In this document: positions 1 to 10,528 of the stretch, one piece after another | How the letters are laid out: every line of letters begins with the position of its first letter | Numbering within the stretch: position 1 is the stretch's first letter | Assembly (NCBI GenBank): GCA_012184525.1 | Contig: WOFQ01000016.1 | Span: 372,001 to 436,000, forward strand | Length of the DNA: 64,000 nucleotides | Source of the DNA: Xenoacremonium recifei | Lineage: Eukaryota > Ascomycota > Sordariomycetes > Hypocreales > Nectriaceae | Direction: 5' to 3' | The notes under the pieces: model-generated | What the model saw: only the letters and a program-made list of their open reading frames with translations | What the model was told of the DNA's origin: nothing | The model's database searches: none | Translations under genes and position numbers: made by a program

Positions 1-1134
1 TGGCGCTGGCAAATGGTGGCAAGCGTCGAATCGGTGTGCCAGTCGGCTCAGTCGGCCTTCTCCCCTCCTTACCCGCCTCCTCAGCTGCCGCCAGCATTCC
101 ACAGGAGCCTTCACAAAGCAGAGTTCTGCCCCCCTACTAGGGCACATGCTCAGGCGTGGCTTACCACAAAGAACCGGGACTCTGGTCAGTCCAGTGTCAG
201 GGCCAGGGATGAGACACCGACAGGCCCAATCCCAGGGAGTTCGTCCTCTAATAACGGAGTTGAATTCACCCTGGACGGACGACGCACAACACAGCCTCCC
301 CCCTAGGTTCCTCCTCCCGTAAAAAGAAAGCCCTGGAGGGAGCGCACAGTCGGGACGATTGCGTTTCCCAAAAGCCCTCTGTGCTTTTGGTGCCTCTCCA
401 TCTCCATCCCGTCGGCAGGGGATACTGGCAAGGGCGGTTTGAGTGGATGCACAAACCCGCCGCAGCGCCACCATCCATGTGCTGGCTGAAGTGGTTAGAC
501 GCTGGCTCCCTCCGTTTCTCAGCGGAATTCTGACCGAGCAGAAGGAGTGCCATAGCACGCACAACACTGTCCGTAACACGCACAGCAGCTAAACCTGATG
601 CAGACAGTCGATGCTCCAGCCAACACAGCCCTCAGCAGCAACAGTCAGTTTTCCTACGTTATGTTTAGGTATTCGGGTTGGTGGTCAGTATGAGAGTTGT
701 GATTAGGTGTTCGGGTTATGGTTGGGTCAGTGCTGATGTACGAATCCTGATAATGTGATGTTAAAGCATCTCGCTGAAATCTTCACTGGAGCTCGAAGCT
801 GTTGCTCGAGATGAGAGAGCTCACTGGTCTTGGGTTTAGCCGCTGTGCGTGTTGCGGATAGTGTTGTGCGTGTGATGGCACTCTTCAGACTGAAGGCCTG
901 CGGGACGGGAGCCAAGTTTCGTCTTCCTTCGCTGGCGTCTGTGACTGCTGGATGACCCGACTAGCAAACCGCCCGGTCAGGAAAGGTGCATAAAGGATGG
1001 AGGACCGATGGAAGGGCACAGATTCTTGCAGACGTTGCGTCTTCTCGTTGGTCCGCTCCTCGCCCTCCATGCCGTGTCAGGGCTTTTGTGAGGGGAAATC
1101 GCAGCCGCAGTGCATCGACGGCGGAGTGCAGGCG
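1..1134. other. Gene-free stretch at left edge
   Basis: Several short open frames occur here, but none has recognisable protein motifs or plausible splice partners. The right part should hold the 3' UTR of the minus-strand methyltransferase gene that ends at 1135. No RNA gene or repeat was recognised. Confidence 0.5.
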
Positions 1135-2143
1135 TTAAGACGAAACTGTTTGTATTCTACTCTCGCCATTTGTTGCCAATCGGGTTGTGCCGTTGACAAT
1201 GGTGTTGTTGGCCTTGCTCGACTTGGCCTTCTTACTGCAGAAAGTGAAGAGGAAGAGGCCCTGACGCTGGAACACCACCCGATCCTCGTCAAATATCTCC
1301 TCGACGTGAAACGCCTTCTTGGCCATCTTGACAAACTGCAAATCCGCACGTCTCCTCTTCTTGAAGCAAAAGTACACCACTGCTTCAGGGTTTAACTCTA
1401 GAAGCGCTTTGAGCGTCTCCATCAGTAGCGGAAATGCCGGTTCAAAGTAAACGCACTCTGCAGCTATGATCACATTGGGCTTCTGCTCGAGGACCTCTGC
1501 TGGCAAAGGTTCTCCCCTTGTTAGTCACACATAATCAGTCAGCTTTTGACTTTTCAACCTTGCGGATCGACATGGCGTCTATCGAGACATCGGATGACAT
1601 ACCAGTTCAAGATCATGGCTTCGGCTTTGTCCTCAACATTGTTGAATTTGATATTGTGCTGCATGAGCTCCAACATCTCATCCTGGTCCGTGACAAGCAT
1701 CCGATTCTCCAGCTGACCCTCGATGGCGACGGCCAATCCGACGAGGCCGCCTCCAGCTCCGAGCTCCAGTCTGTGACCCACGAGTCAGCATTTGTTGGCA
1801 CTGTTTCGGCACATGCCTGGCCATCTCAACCACTCGGTGTTGAGATGTGACCGCCAGGAGAGTTTCCGACAGTCGGAGAAGAAAGAACGAGAAGAACATA
1901 CATTCGCGCTTGACGCAGCTCATCGCGATGATACCGCAGCATGTGCTTCCCAAGGACCATTCCGGCCGGCCACGTCTGCCCACCACATCCTGTGCGCACG
2001 TCCTCATGCAGTCTCAGCGGTTTTGAAAGGAGGCCATCGAAGTCAATCTGAGTTGTGCCTGCGGCCTTCAGGGTTGGAAGGGGAGTCAGATCCTCGCTGA
2101 TGGCCATCGGGTCCAACCGCGGCGAGGAGGAAGTGCTGCTCAT
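1135..2143 (-). CDS. EFM6: EFM6-type protein-lysine N-methyltransferase
   Basis: Three exons read on the minus strand: 2143-1902, 1770-1603 and 1516-1135, giving 263 aa. Introns are GTATGT...CACAG and GTATGT...CAAG. The junctions restore the SAM-binding motif I (ILELGAGGGLVGLA, made by joining exons 1 and 2), the acidic VTDQDEM loop, and LNWGEPLPAEVL across exons 2 and 3. Further shared features with yeast Efm6 (a family-16 methyltransferase) are GCGGQTWPAGMVL near residue 50, AAECVYFEPAFPLL (post-motif II) and the FKKRRRAD segment. Yeast Efm6 methylates translation elongation factor 1A in the cytosol, so the substrate here is inferred to be eEF1A. The start MSSTSS at 2143 was chosen because upstream in-frame sequence is low complexity and unconserved. 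Divergent from the AXL2-like gene. Confidence 0.85.
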
Positions 2144-3361
2144 GGCGCGATGCGTGCGTGTGTGGAATCGATTTGTCTGCTGTCTAGGATCTACCTTGCG
2201 CAGAGAGCATGAGGCAGTCAAATTCGCGATGAGTGATTCCGAGTAGTCACAAGAGCCCAGAAGTGGTGATAGTTGCAGTTGACAGGAGACAGAATTGCGC
2301 TGGCCTTTTTCCGCCTCCAAACTCTACTCTAGCAACTGGCAGGAAGCAAACTAAGGTAAAGAAGGTTACTGGAGCAGTCAGTCGCTCTTTCTCCTCCGCT
2401 TGAAGCGATCACACAAATCCAGACTCTGGTCTTTTTTTTCGTTGAGCTCCCGTACCCTCCGCTACTGACCCTCAATTATTCCGGTGTAGATAGGCAGCCC
2501 TCCGAAGGCGGTCGCTAACAGGCTCGACTCCGGATCCTCTTTCGTCTAAAGTCGACGATAAGGGCTCCATATCGCTATCGAAGATCACTGTTCGTTGAAT
2601 CGCGGGCCGTTAGTAGAGCCTCTGCCTTACCTAAGGCTTCCTAGCTGCGCGGGTGGTGGAGAGACAGAAGGAGCCTCTGGCAAGAGCTAGAAGGAGCGCT
2701 GGAGGGAGGTCCCCTTTTCCAATAGCGACTCCATCACCAAGCCATAGCTCCCAATTTCTCCAGCAACCATCGAAATCGCCCTCTTTCCCTTCTGCCAACA
2801 TCCAATATGGCAATCCCTTGAGCGCTTCCGTTTCTCCCATCCTCAATACGTGCTTGCCGTTGCCGCTAGTCCAGCCGAGTGGCATCATCGTGTCTCGCCC
2901 TCTGGCACAGCTGTCCAGGAGGGCGGGCCTCGCGCAGGAATGCTACAACGGTGATACCAGCCTCCATCCTCGGGCCAGCATCCCCCCAGAGCCTCTGACG
3001 CCGCTCTCCCCGCCACCAGCCGCCCTCAGGATGAGTCTTCAAGTGAGACAGTTGCCTCTGACGGCAATGGATTTCTGGCCGGCGCGCCAATCGTCCTCCA
3101 GATCGCATCCATCTACCGTCCTCTGAACAATGGCCCGGTGGAGAGCGGCTGTCGAGGAATGAAGGGCGCAGTATTCGCGTGGACGCCCATTAACGCCAGC
3201 CATCGACATGTTCGTCACGATGCCTATGCCCTTCGAGCGTCTCGCTCGTCTCCCGCTCTCTCTCTTGTTCTCTTTCCTGCTCTGTTCTGCATGTGTGAAT
3301 GGCTTCCTGTGTCCCATCAGTCTCGACGATCTAGCGCAACGCAGCGCGATATCGTGCCATC
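2144..3361. promoter_or_regulatory. Divergent promoter region between the EFM6 and AXL2-like genes
   Basis: About 1.2 kb between two divergently transcribed genes, so it should hold both 5' UTRs and promoters. The stretch before 3362 is pyrimidine-rich (CTCGCTCGTCTCCCGCTCTC-like), as is usual for filamentous-fungal leaders. No credible gene was seen. Confidence 0.45.
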
Positions 3362-6088
3362 ATGGCCTCACTCTCACTCGTGACACTGCTCGTTGCGATA
3401 CTACACTTTACCCACCTTGCGAGCAGTGAGCCCACCGTCTCGTTTCCCATCAATTCCCAGCTCCCGCCTGTGGCCCGGGTTGACGAGCTGTTCTCTTACA
3501 TCTTCTCCTCATCTACTTTCAAATCCGACTCCGGCGGAACTCTCACGTACTCTCTCGGTGACGCTCCAAAGTGGCTGTCCCTCGACAGCAGTCAAAGACG
3601 TCTCTATGGAACACCCACGAACGAAACGGTAGCTTCGGGCGATGTAGTCGGTCAGTCGGTCGAAGTTATTGCAGACGACGGAAGTGGCACGGTCACGTTG
3701 AACGCAACGCTTGTGGTTTCTCGCGAAGCAGGCCCTTCAGTCAAGATTCCCATTTCCGAGCAGATCGAGAACTTCGGCAACTACTCGGCACCCTCGTCGC
3801 TGCTATCATACCCATCTACAACATTCAGCTACACCTTCGACAACGATACCTTCTCCTACCAACCAGACATGATCAATTATTACGCCACCTCTTCCGACAG
3901 CAGCCCGCTTCCCGCGTGGATTCAGTTTGATGACACGACTCTGACCTTTAGCGGGACTACACCTCCTGTCGAGTCGCTGGTCCAACCTCCGCAGACGTTT
4001 GGATTCAGTCTCATTGCGTCAGACATTGTCGGCTTCTCCGCCGTGGAAGTCTCCTTCGCTATTGTCGTCGGCAGTCACAAACTCACCACGGACAATCCAG
4101 TCATCACACTCAATGCCACACGGGGGAAGGAACTCTCTTATTCGGGGCTTGCTGACGGAGTCAGCCTTGATGGCTCGACAGCTCAGCCAGGCAATTTGAA
4201 TGTAACAACAGAGGACCTCCCAGACTGGCTGACTCTGGATACCGACACATGGGATATTCAAGGCACGCCAGGGAAGAACGATACCTCTACCAACTTTACG
4301 ATCAATTTTAGCGACTCTTATTCGGATACGCTGGATGTTGCAGTCGTTGTTAATGTGGCGACGACCCTCTTCGAGTCAACCCCGGGCGATATCAACGTTA
4401 AGGCTGGTGGAAAAGTCGACATCGATCTTGCATCGTATTTTTGGAATCCTTCAGACATCAACATCGGCGTTTCAGTGGCTCCTGAGAAGACTTGGTTGAA
4501 TGTTGACGGTTTCAACATCACCGGAAAGGTCCCTATGGCAGCGTCAGGCAAACTCAAGGTCACGATCCAAGCAGGGTCCAAGACTTCAGACCTCAACGAA
4601 ACGGAAAGTTTCAATATCGACCTCGTGGCAGTCACGGCATCGCCCACCTCAACAGCGACTGAGACCTCGATGACTGCGACAGAAACAAGCGCAACGGCAT
4701 CTCAACAATCCACAGGGACAGCCTCTACCTCGGAGGATAATGATCCCTCTAGCGTCAAGGGGCTCAGCACTGGCGAGCTGCTTCTTGCAATTATGTTGCC
4801 TGTCATCTTTGTACTCTTGCTCGTAATGCTGCTCGCCTGTTGGTGTATGCGCCGCCGCAAGGAGAAGCGTGGCTACCTCTCGAACAGGTTCCGTCGCAAG
4901 ATCTCTGGTCCAGTCATGAACAGTCTCCGTGTTAATGGGAACAAACCCGCCATGCAAGAGTCTGTCAAGGCATTCGATGTTAGTCATGGGGAGCGACAAT
5001 TAGGCTCACAGCACTCGGACCAGACACCGTCGAGCTTCAGCAGCCTCCCCACACCAGAGCTACCATCAGGTTTCTTGACTGAGGAGTCTGGAGCAAGACT
5101 GGCTGCAACTCCGACGGCGGAAGATGGGAGACAGTCGTGGATAACAGTGGAGGGAACAGTCGCCGCAACGGCCCGGAGGAGCCAGGTATCGTTACGGAGC
5201 GTGAGATCAGACACTACGTTCCCAGAATCAACACATGAGCTTCTGCCTCCACCGAGCTTCCTTACGGAGTCTGGTGGCAATTCATTCAGAAGTGGTCTTG
5301 AGCTAGCGATACCTTCGCTGGAAGATTTACCTGGTCTGAGACTGGGCAATTCGAACCAAAGCCAGACAAACAACAGCTCCCTCTCGACGTCGAAAGACAG
5401 TACGCTAGGCTTTTCATCATCACATGGGTCCAGTCCTCGGCTCATAACAGGACTATTCGGCAAGAAGACTTCAGAGAGGGTCGTAGATAGTCGTCCACAG
5501 ACGAGGGATGAAGCATCGGGACTTTCAGAAGCGACAGATAGTGTGCCTGAGCTCCGGCGGCCTGACCTCGCCCGAGTATCCAGCCAGCAAATGTTCAGTC
5601 GACCGACGAGCCGTGCCTGGTATGATACGGACTCTTCCAACGGCAGCAGAAGCTTTGGCACCGACCCCTCGTTTGGATCCTCAGAGAACTGGAGAGTCAT
5701 CGGTGGCAGCCAGAAAGCGGCACCGGCGAGCATGTCTTACAGCGAATTGGTAGACACAGCTCCATTTCACCCCAACAGGCCAAGCACAGCCATGGGAAGC
5801 ACAGCAATGGGGCCTGGGCGTCCGACACGCGAAGGTGCACAGCCTGGGGAGCGAGCGAGCTCAGAACTCATGTCGCCGAGTCAATGGGGCGATGCTAGGA
5901 CAAGCATACGAGCGTCGGTAGCATCGAAGCCCGAGGTGGTGCAGCAATCGACGACGGGCTTTTCCAAACTCGGCGAAGAGCTCACTGCAGTCAGCAGCGG
6001 AGTTTCGGGCTTAGGCGAGTCCTCATCGGGAGCATTTGGGAGAGAGGACTCGGGGAGGACCGAGGGCAGTTTCAAGGCGTTCTTGTGA
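3362..6088 (+). CDS. AXL2: Axl2/Bud10-like cadherin-domain polarity membrane protein
   Basis: Single exon, 908 aa. The N-terminus is a signal peptide (MASLSLVTLLVAILHFTHLASS). The ectodomain (about residues 22-465) contains repeated dystroglycan/cadherin-like (CADG) units, visible as the recurring PxWLxxDxxxxxxxGTP pattern (PKWLSLDSSQRRLYGTP, PAWIQFDDTTLTFSGTTP, PDWLTLDTDTWDIQGTP). A Ser/Thr-rich, probably O-glycosylated stalk follows (about 425-465). One transmembrane helix lies near 472-495 (LLLAIMLPVIFVLLLVMLLA) with a basic stop-transfer CMRRRKEKR, then a long disordered Ser-rich cytoplasmic tail. This is the architecture of yeast Axl2, which marks axial bud sites and binds septins and Rho-module proteins at the plasma membrane. 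In filamentous ascomycetes the homologue acts in septation and conidiation; the role here is inferred. Confidence 0.85.
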   Translation: MASLSLVTLLVAILHFTHLASSEPTVSFPINSQLPPVARVDELFSYIFSSSTFKSDSGGTLTYSLGDAPKWLSLDSSQRRLYGTPTNETVASGDVVGQSVEVIADDGSGTVTLNATLVVSREAGPSVKIPISEQIENFGNYSAPSSLLSYPSTTFSYTFDNDTFSYQPDMINYYATSSDSSPLPAWIQFDDTTLTFSGTTPPVESLVQPPQTFGFSLIASDIVGFSAVEVSFAIVVGSHKLTTDNPVITLNATRGKELSYSGLADGVSLDGSTAQPGNLNVTTEDLPDWLTLDTDTWDIQGTPGKNDTSTNFTINFSDSYSDTLDVAVVVNVATTLFESTPGDINVKAGGKVDIDLASYFWNPSDINIGVSVAPEKTWLNVDGFNITGKVPMAASGKLKVTIQAGSKTSDLNETESFNIDLVAVTASPTSTATETSMTATETSATASQQSTGTASTSEDNDPSSVKGLSTGELLLAIMLPVIFVLLLVMLLACWCMRRRKEKRGYLSNRFRRKISGPVMNSLRVNGNKPAMQESVKAFDVSHGERQLGSQHSDQTPSSFSSLPTPELPSGFLTEESGARLAATPTAEDGRQSWITVEGTVAATARRSQVSLRSVRSDTTFPESTHELLPPPSFLTESGGNSFRSGLELAIPSLEDLPGLRLGNSNQSQTNNSSLSTSKDSTLGFSSSHGSSPRLITGLFGKKTSERVVDSRPQTRDEASGLSEATDSVPELRRPDLARVSSQQMFSRPTSRAWYDTDSSNGSRSFGTDPSFGSSENWRVIGGSQKAAPASMSYSELVDTAPFHPNRPSTAMGSTAMGPGRPTREGAQPGERASSELMSPSQWGDARTSIRASVASKPEVVQQSTTGFSKLGEELTAVSSGVSGLGESSSGAFGREDSGRTEGSFKAFL

Positions 6089-7363
6089 GGATCTTTAAGA
6101 TCTGGTTTTGGGCGAATGGTTGATAAAGATTCTGGATATATTTCACGATACCGCAAGATACCACACATGTTGTTACTTTTTTTTCCGTAACTTTACTAGA
6201 ATAGACGTTAGTATCTAGAGGGAGGGTAGATGATGATATCAATCAATCAATAATGAGAGCAAGATGTGCAACAAATTGTCCAAGCTTCGAGGCCTCGGCA
6301 CGTTCCTGAAATGACGTATGTAGACGAGATAGACCATCACAAGCACAATTCCCAAACCAGGGATGCGTGAGCGACGAGACTGAGCTAGCGCCCTCCCTCG
6401 AGTCAATGAACGAAACAAGGTCGAAGGGGGAACAGAAAATCCAAGGGAAGCCTCTAGGGTAGGGCTCAAGGGAGATTTTTGAGGTGGTGGTGAGGTGGTG
6501 CCTATAATGGCGTAGTCGAAGGAGGGGCTTAGCTTAGGTGCATTTCAGCAGCAACCACCACCAACAAGTGATGTCGGCAAATTTGCACAAAAATTTGCGA
6601 GCCCAGCGAGTACTGTATCAGCTGGTGTGCGGAGTGACGTACGTCCAGTGCCTGGGCCTCACTTTGTCAAGCCAAGCCCGGTCTCAGCCACACCGGGAAA
6701 GATGAGCTCCAGAGACGCTTGGAGCTTTCTATCTAGAGTGCTGGAGCAGAGATCTCAATGCGGCACATTGCTGGCACCCTGTTGAGATAGATGCCCGGAT
6801 GCACGTCGTCTGGGTTGTCTGAATTTTCCCGTGCAGCAGTGAGGTGCATCCAATCACTCAGCGGAGTCAGTAGGCACTTCAGCCGCCCGCAGCAGTGCGC
6901 TAGCGGCCTGGGCTAGGCTGTCAGGCGCGCACTATCAGCAGCGCGGGTGCTCCAGGTCCTGCTCCAGGCCTGCCGCCTAGCAACTGGTACCCCGCTTCCT
7001 GCCTCGTCTGCTAGGTAATAGTTGGTAGAGTCTCGCTGGCTTGCCTTCCAATTCCCTGGCTTCTGGCCTCATCCACCACCGTCCGCCCTCCGCCATCCCG
7101 CATCCACCACACGAGCATCTCCCGCCCGTTTCCCGCAGACTCGCCCACAGATTTCTGTTTCTTCTTCTTCTTCTTCATCCTTTCCCTTCCCTTGTCTCGC
7201 CCGCCTGCTCGTCGCCTCTGCTGGATCGGAATCCCGCACTTCCTTCCAATCCATCCGCCAGCCGCCCACCCGCGCATCTTCTCTTCTCCCCCGCTTTCTT
7301 TCTTCCTCCTCTCCTCCCCCTCCCCCTCGCGGTTAACTCTCAGCGCCGAACGGACCTCGAGCC
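6089..7363. promoter_or_regulatory. Spacer: AXL2-like 3' UTR and PP2C promoter/leader
   Basis: The left part is the presumed 3' UTR of the AXL2-like gene. The right part (about 7040-7350) is a strongly pyrimidine-rich leader with a TTC run near 7155-7170 and C/T tracts just before the PP2C start. Long open frames in it on both strands are compositional. Confidence 0.45.
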
Positions 7364-9713
7364 ATGGGTCAAACTCTCTCCGAGCCCGTTGTCGAAAAGG
7401 TGTGTTTGATCGTCGCGTGATGGATCCTCCCCCTCGATGTCCTGCGAAGTCCTCCGATGCCTCTGCTTCCCCTCCGTCCCGCTGGCGCCCTGCCAACCCT
7501 CCGAGCGTGCCTGGGCTCCGTCGTCATCGGCGTCATCGCCTGTCCTCGAGCGAGAATCACAACGACAGAGAGACAAGATCGAGAAGGCGCGTGTCGAGTC
7601 CAGCACTTTGCCGCCGGGTTCACGTCGAGACCACCTTCACCACCGCATCTCCTACCGTTCGCCTCGTCCGACGTCAGACTCTTCGTGCCCTCTCACCTCT
7701 CACCTCTCACCGAGATGGCCCCTCATCGTCTGACCCTAGACGACCATGTGCTCGACTCGTTCACCTGGTCCCCATGCCCTCCGATGCATCCGCCCACATC
7801 GTCGACACAAACATGGCTCTCCAGGCCCTTTACTTCCCTCACACATAATCTCCGTCCTGTCTCTGGCCTGCTCGCTAACGTTTGTTTCTTCCTCCTCGGC
7901 TAGGCTTCGGAAAAGGGCGAGGATGACAAGCTCATCTACGGTGTGTCGGCCATGCAGGGCTGGCGCATCAGCATGGAAGATGCTCACACGGCCGTCCTCG
8001 ATCTCGACCCCGCCAAGGCACACAAGTCCCCGCTCGCCTTCTTCGGGGTCTTTGACGGTCACGGAGGCGACAAGGTAGCGTTATTCGCGGGCGAGCACAT
8101 TCACAACATCATCTACAAGCAGGAGACGTTCAAGGCGGGCGACTATGCCCAGGGCCTCAAGGACGGCTTCCTCGCGACCGACCGCGCCATCCTCAACGGT
8201 ATGCGCGCCTCCATGTTGATCTGCTCACCTGACGCCTCTCTGGCTGCCTCCCCTGCTCCTTTCTGCTCTGCTCTCCACCGGCCGCCTGTCGCCCGCTTCT
8301 CGTAGCGCGCCAGCCGCCCCAAACCTCACGAGTTCTGGACGACGGCTGACCTCTGTCCACAGACCCCAAGTACGAAGAGGAAGTCTCTGGCTGCACCGCC
8401 TGCGTGACTCTGGTCGCTGGCAACAAGCTCTATCTTGTCAGTTTCTCACTCACTCGCTCGCCCTGGTCTTCCCCCACGTCTCGGGCCGGCCCCACCATTC
8501 GAGGCGAGGGGCATGGCCTCGCGAAATCCTGCACAGGGCGACAACCGCTAACAGGGCATGTGTTTAGGCCAATGCGGGTGATTCAAGAGGCGTGCTGGGC
8601 ATCAAGGGACGGGCAAAACCGCTGTCCCAGGACCATAAGCCCCAATTGGAAAGTTGGTGCAACCTCTGAATTCCGCTGCTGGCCACGTGCGCATACTGAC
8701 TTGCCGTTTTTCTCTGCGCTATTTAGGCGAGAAGAACCGAATTACTGCTGCTGGTGGATTCGTCGATTTCGGCCGAGTCAACGGAAACCTCGCCTTGTCG
8801 CGCGCCATCGGCGACTTCGAGTTCAAGAAGAGTGCCGAGCTGTCCCCTGAGAACCAGATCGTGACAGCCTATCCCGACGTCGAGCAACATGATCTCACCG
8901 ATGAGGACGAGTTCTTGGTTATTGCTTGCGATGGTGAGTTTGATCGGGTGTCGGCGTAGGCCGAGAAGTGCTTATTCGTACAGGTATCTGGGATTGCCAA
9001 TCCTCGCAGGCCGTTGTCGAGTTTGTCCGACGGGGCATTGCGGCTAAGCAGGATCTCGACAAGATCTGCGAGAACATGATGGACAACTGTCTGGCATCCA
9101 ACTCGGAGACAGGCGGCGTCGGCTGCGACAACATGACCATGGTCATTATCGGCTTCCTGAACGGAAAGACCAAGGAGGAGTGGTACAACGAGATTGCGAA
9201 GCGAGTCGCCAACGGCGATGGGCCATGCGCTCCCCCGGAATACGGTATGATGGCCCTTGTGCGTGCAGTGGTATAGAGACATGGTATAACTGACGAGTGC
9301 CCGCAGCCGAGTTCCGCGGCCCCGGAGTCCACCACAACTTCGAAGATAGTGACAGCGGTTATGAAGTAGACTCTACTGAGAAGGGCAAGAGCTTTGGCGT
9401 TGGTGGGTACCGAGGCCGGATCATTTTCCTCGGTGATGGTACTGAGGTTCTTACCGATTCAGATGACACCGAAATGTTCGATAACGCCGACGAGGACAAG
9501 GACCTCGAGAGCCAGGTCTCGAAGACTTCGACGTCCACCGCAGACGACACCAAGGAAACGAAGGCCGAGGAAGGCGCGTCTGCCTCCGAGTCGAAACCAG
9601 CGGCGGCCAACTCGACAGAGGGTGAGGGAGCGGGAGAGCCTACTGAGGACGAGGCGCAGAAGGCGAAGAAGCAGAAGCAGGAGACGACAGCCCAGGAGAT
9701 TAAGAAGGATTAG
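7364..9713 (+). CDS. PP2C-type protein serine/threonine phosphatase (Ptc2/Ptc3 family)
   Basis: Seven exons: 7364-7399, 7904-8198, 8363-8436, 8568-8652, 8727-8933, 8984-9244 and 9307-9713, giving 454 aa. All introns are GT-AG and the frame is kept throughout. Exon 1 encodes only MGQTLSEPVVEK, which matches an N-myristoylation signal (Gly2, Ser6), and is followed by an unusually long 504-nt intron. Metal-coordinating PP2C motifs are in order: SAMQGWRISMEDAH, FFGVFDGHGG, ANAGDSRGVL, RVNGNLALSRAIGD, IACDGIWD and GCDNMTMVII. The acidic, Ser/Thr- and Lys-rich tail (exon 7) follows the catalytic domain, as in yeast Ptc2/Ptc3. Family members dephosphorylate stress MAPK Hog1, Cdk1 and the checkpoint kinase Rad53; the substrate here is inferred only. 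Tandem after the AXL2-like gene, convergent with the PPR gene. Confidence 0.93.
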
Positions 9714-10528
9714 GTTATCCTCTCGGCGAGCACTGAGGCTACATCTGAGCATTACCCGTGAATAATTGGTCGTTTGGTTTCTCTTTGTGCAGATTCCCTA
9801 GGCGAGGCGAGGCGAGGCGCGGCGATAGGTTCGGCCACATATTTACTGGGGGGTGGTGAGCGGGCTCAGTCGGGGAGGGCGGATGTCAGATATTCTCATG
9901 CATGTTAGGTCCTACCGTCTCATTCTGTCTTGTCGGCCGGCTGTACTGGTGACGGTCCCTTTCTGGACCGCACACGCTCAAGTGAAAGGGGAGGAGAGAG
10001 AATACCCGAGAGGGCGCTTGGAGAAACGGGAGTCCGAGCGAGAGAAGAGACCTGGGGAGGAGACGGCGCGTGCGAGAGAAGAGAGAGCAAGAGAGAGAGA
10101 GAAGACAGAATCCCTTTGATGTTTTTTTTTCCCCCATCCATCCCACAGCAATCCCCTCCCCCCCGTCGTTCTTACCGAGATATATACCTCTCATGCCTTC
10201 TATGCGCGTCCCATGCATGCCTCTCTTCTCTCGCCGCGTTAGACTTTGTCTTTGAAGGAAAATAAAACCTGCCCGAGAAAAAAAAAAGAGTAAAAAAAAC
10301 GCAGGGACGGGGGGATACACGCGGGCGGCATCATTGATGGCGTGCATGGTACAGGGTCGTTTGAGGATACAGCACATATATACATCTCTATTGACGGAAT
10401 GTGATTTCTGTGAAGTTTTTGCGGTGAGGGTTATACATGGTAGATAGGGTGTCGCGGTAAGTGTGCGTGGATGTAGTATAACATGTGATGTGATGTACAG
10501 TGAAGTGTTACAAGATCTTCTTCTTCTC
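9714..10528. other. Convergent 3' region of the PP2C and PPR genes
   Basis: About 0.8 kb between two convergent genes. It holds a GGCGA repeat (9801-9825), a purine-rich GAGAGA tract (about 10020-10110) and several A or T runs (10122, 10280-10300). No gene was seen. Confidence 0.5.
9801..9825. repeat. GGCGA pentanucleotide tandem repeat
   Basis: Five tandem units, GGCGA three times, GGCGC once, then GGCGA, lie about 90 nt downstream of the PP2C stop codon. A simple sequence repeat. Confidence 0.8.

Noticed and set aside
2490..2545. Possible tRNA (GGCTCGACTCC B-box-like)
   Set aside because: T-stem has mismatches and no cloverleaf can be drawn.
4984..5733. 249-codon minus-strand open frame inside the AXL2-like gene
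   Set aside because: Antisense shadow of Ser-rich codons in the cytoplasmic tail; no independent motifs.
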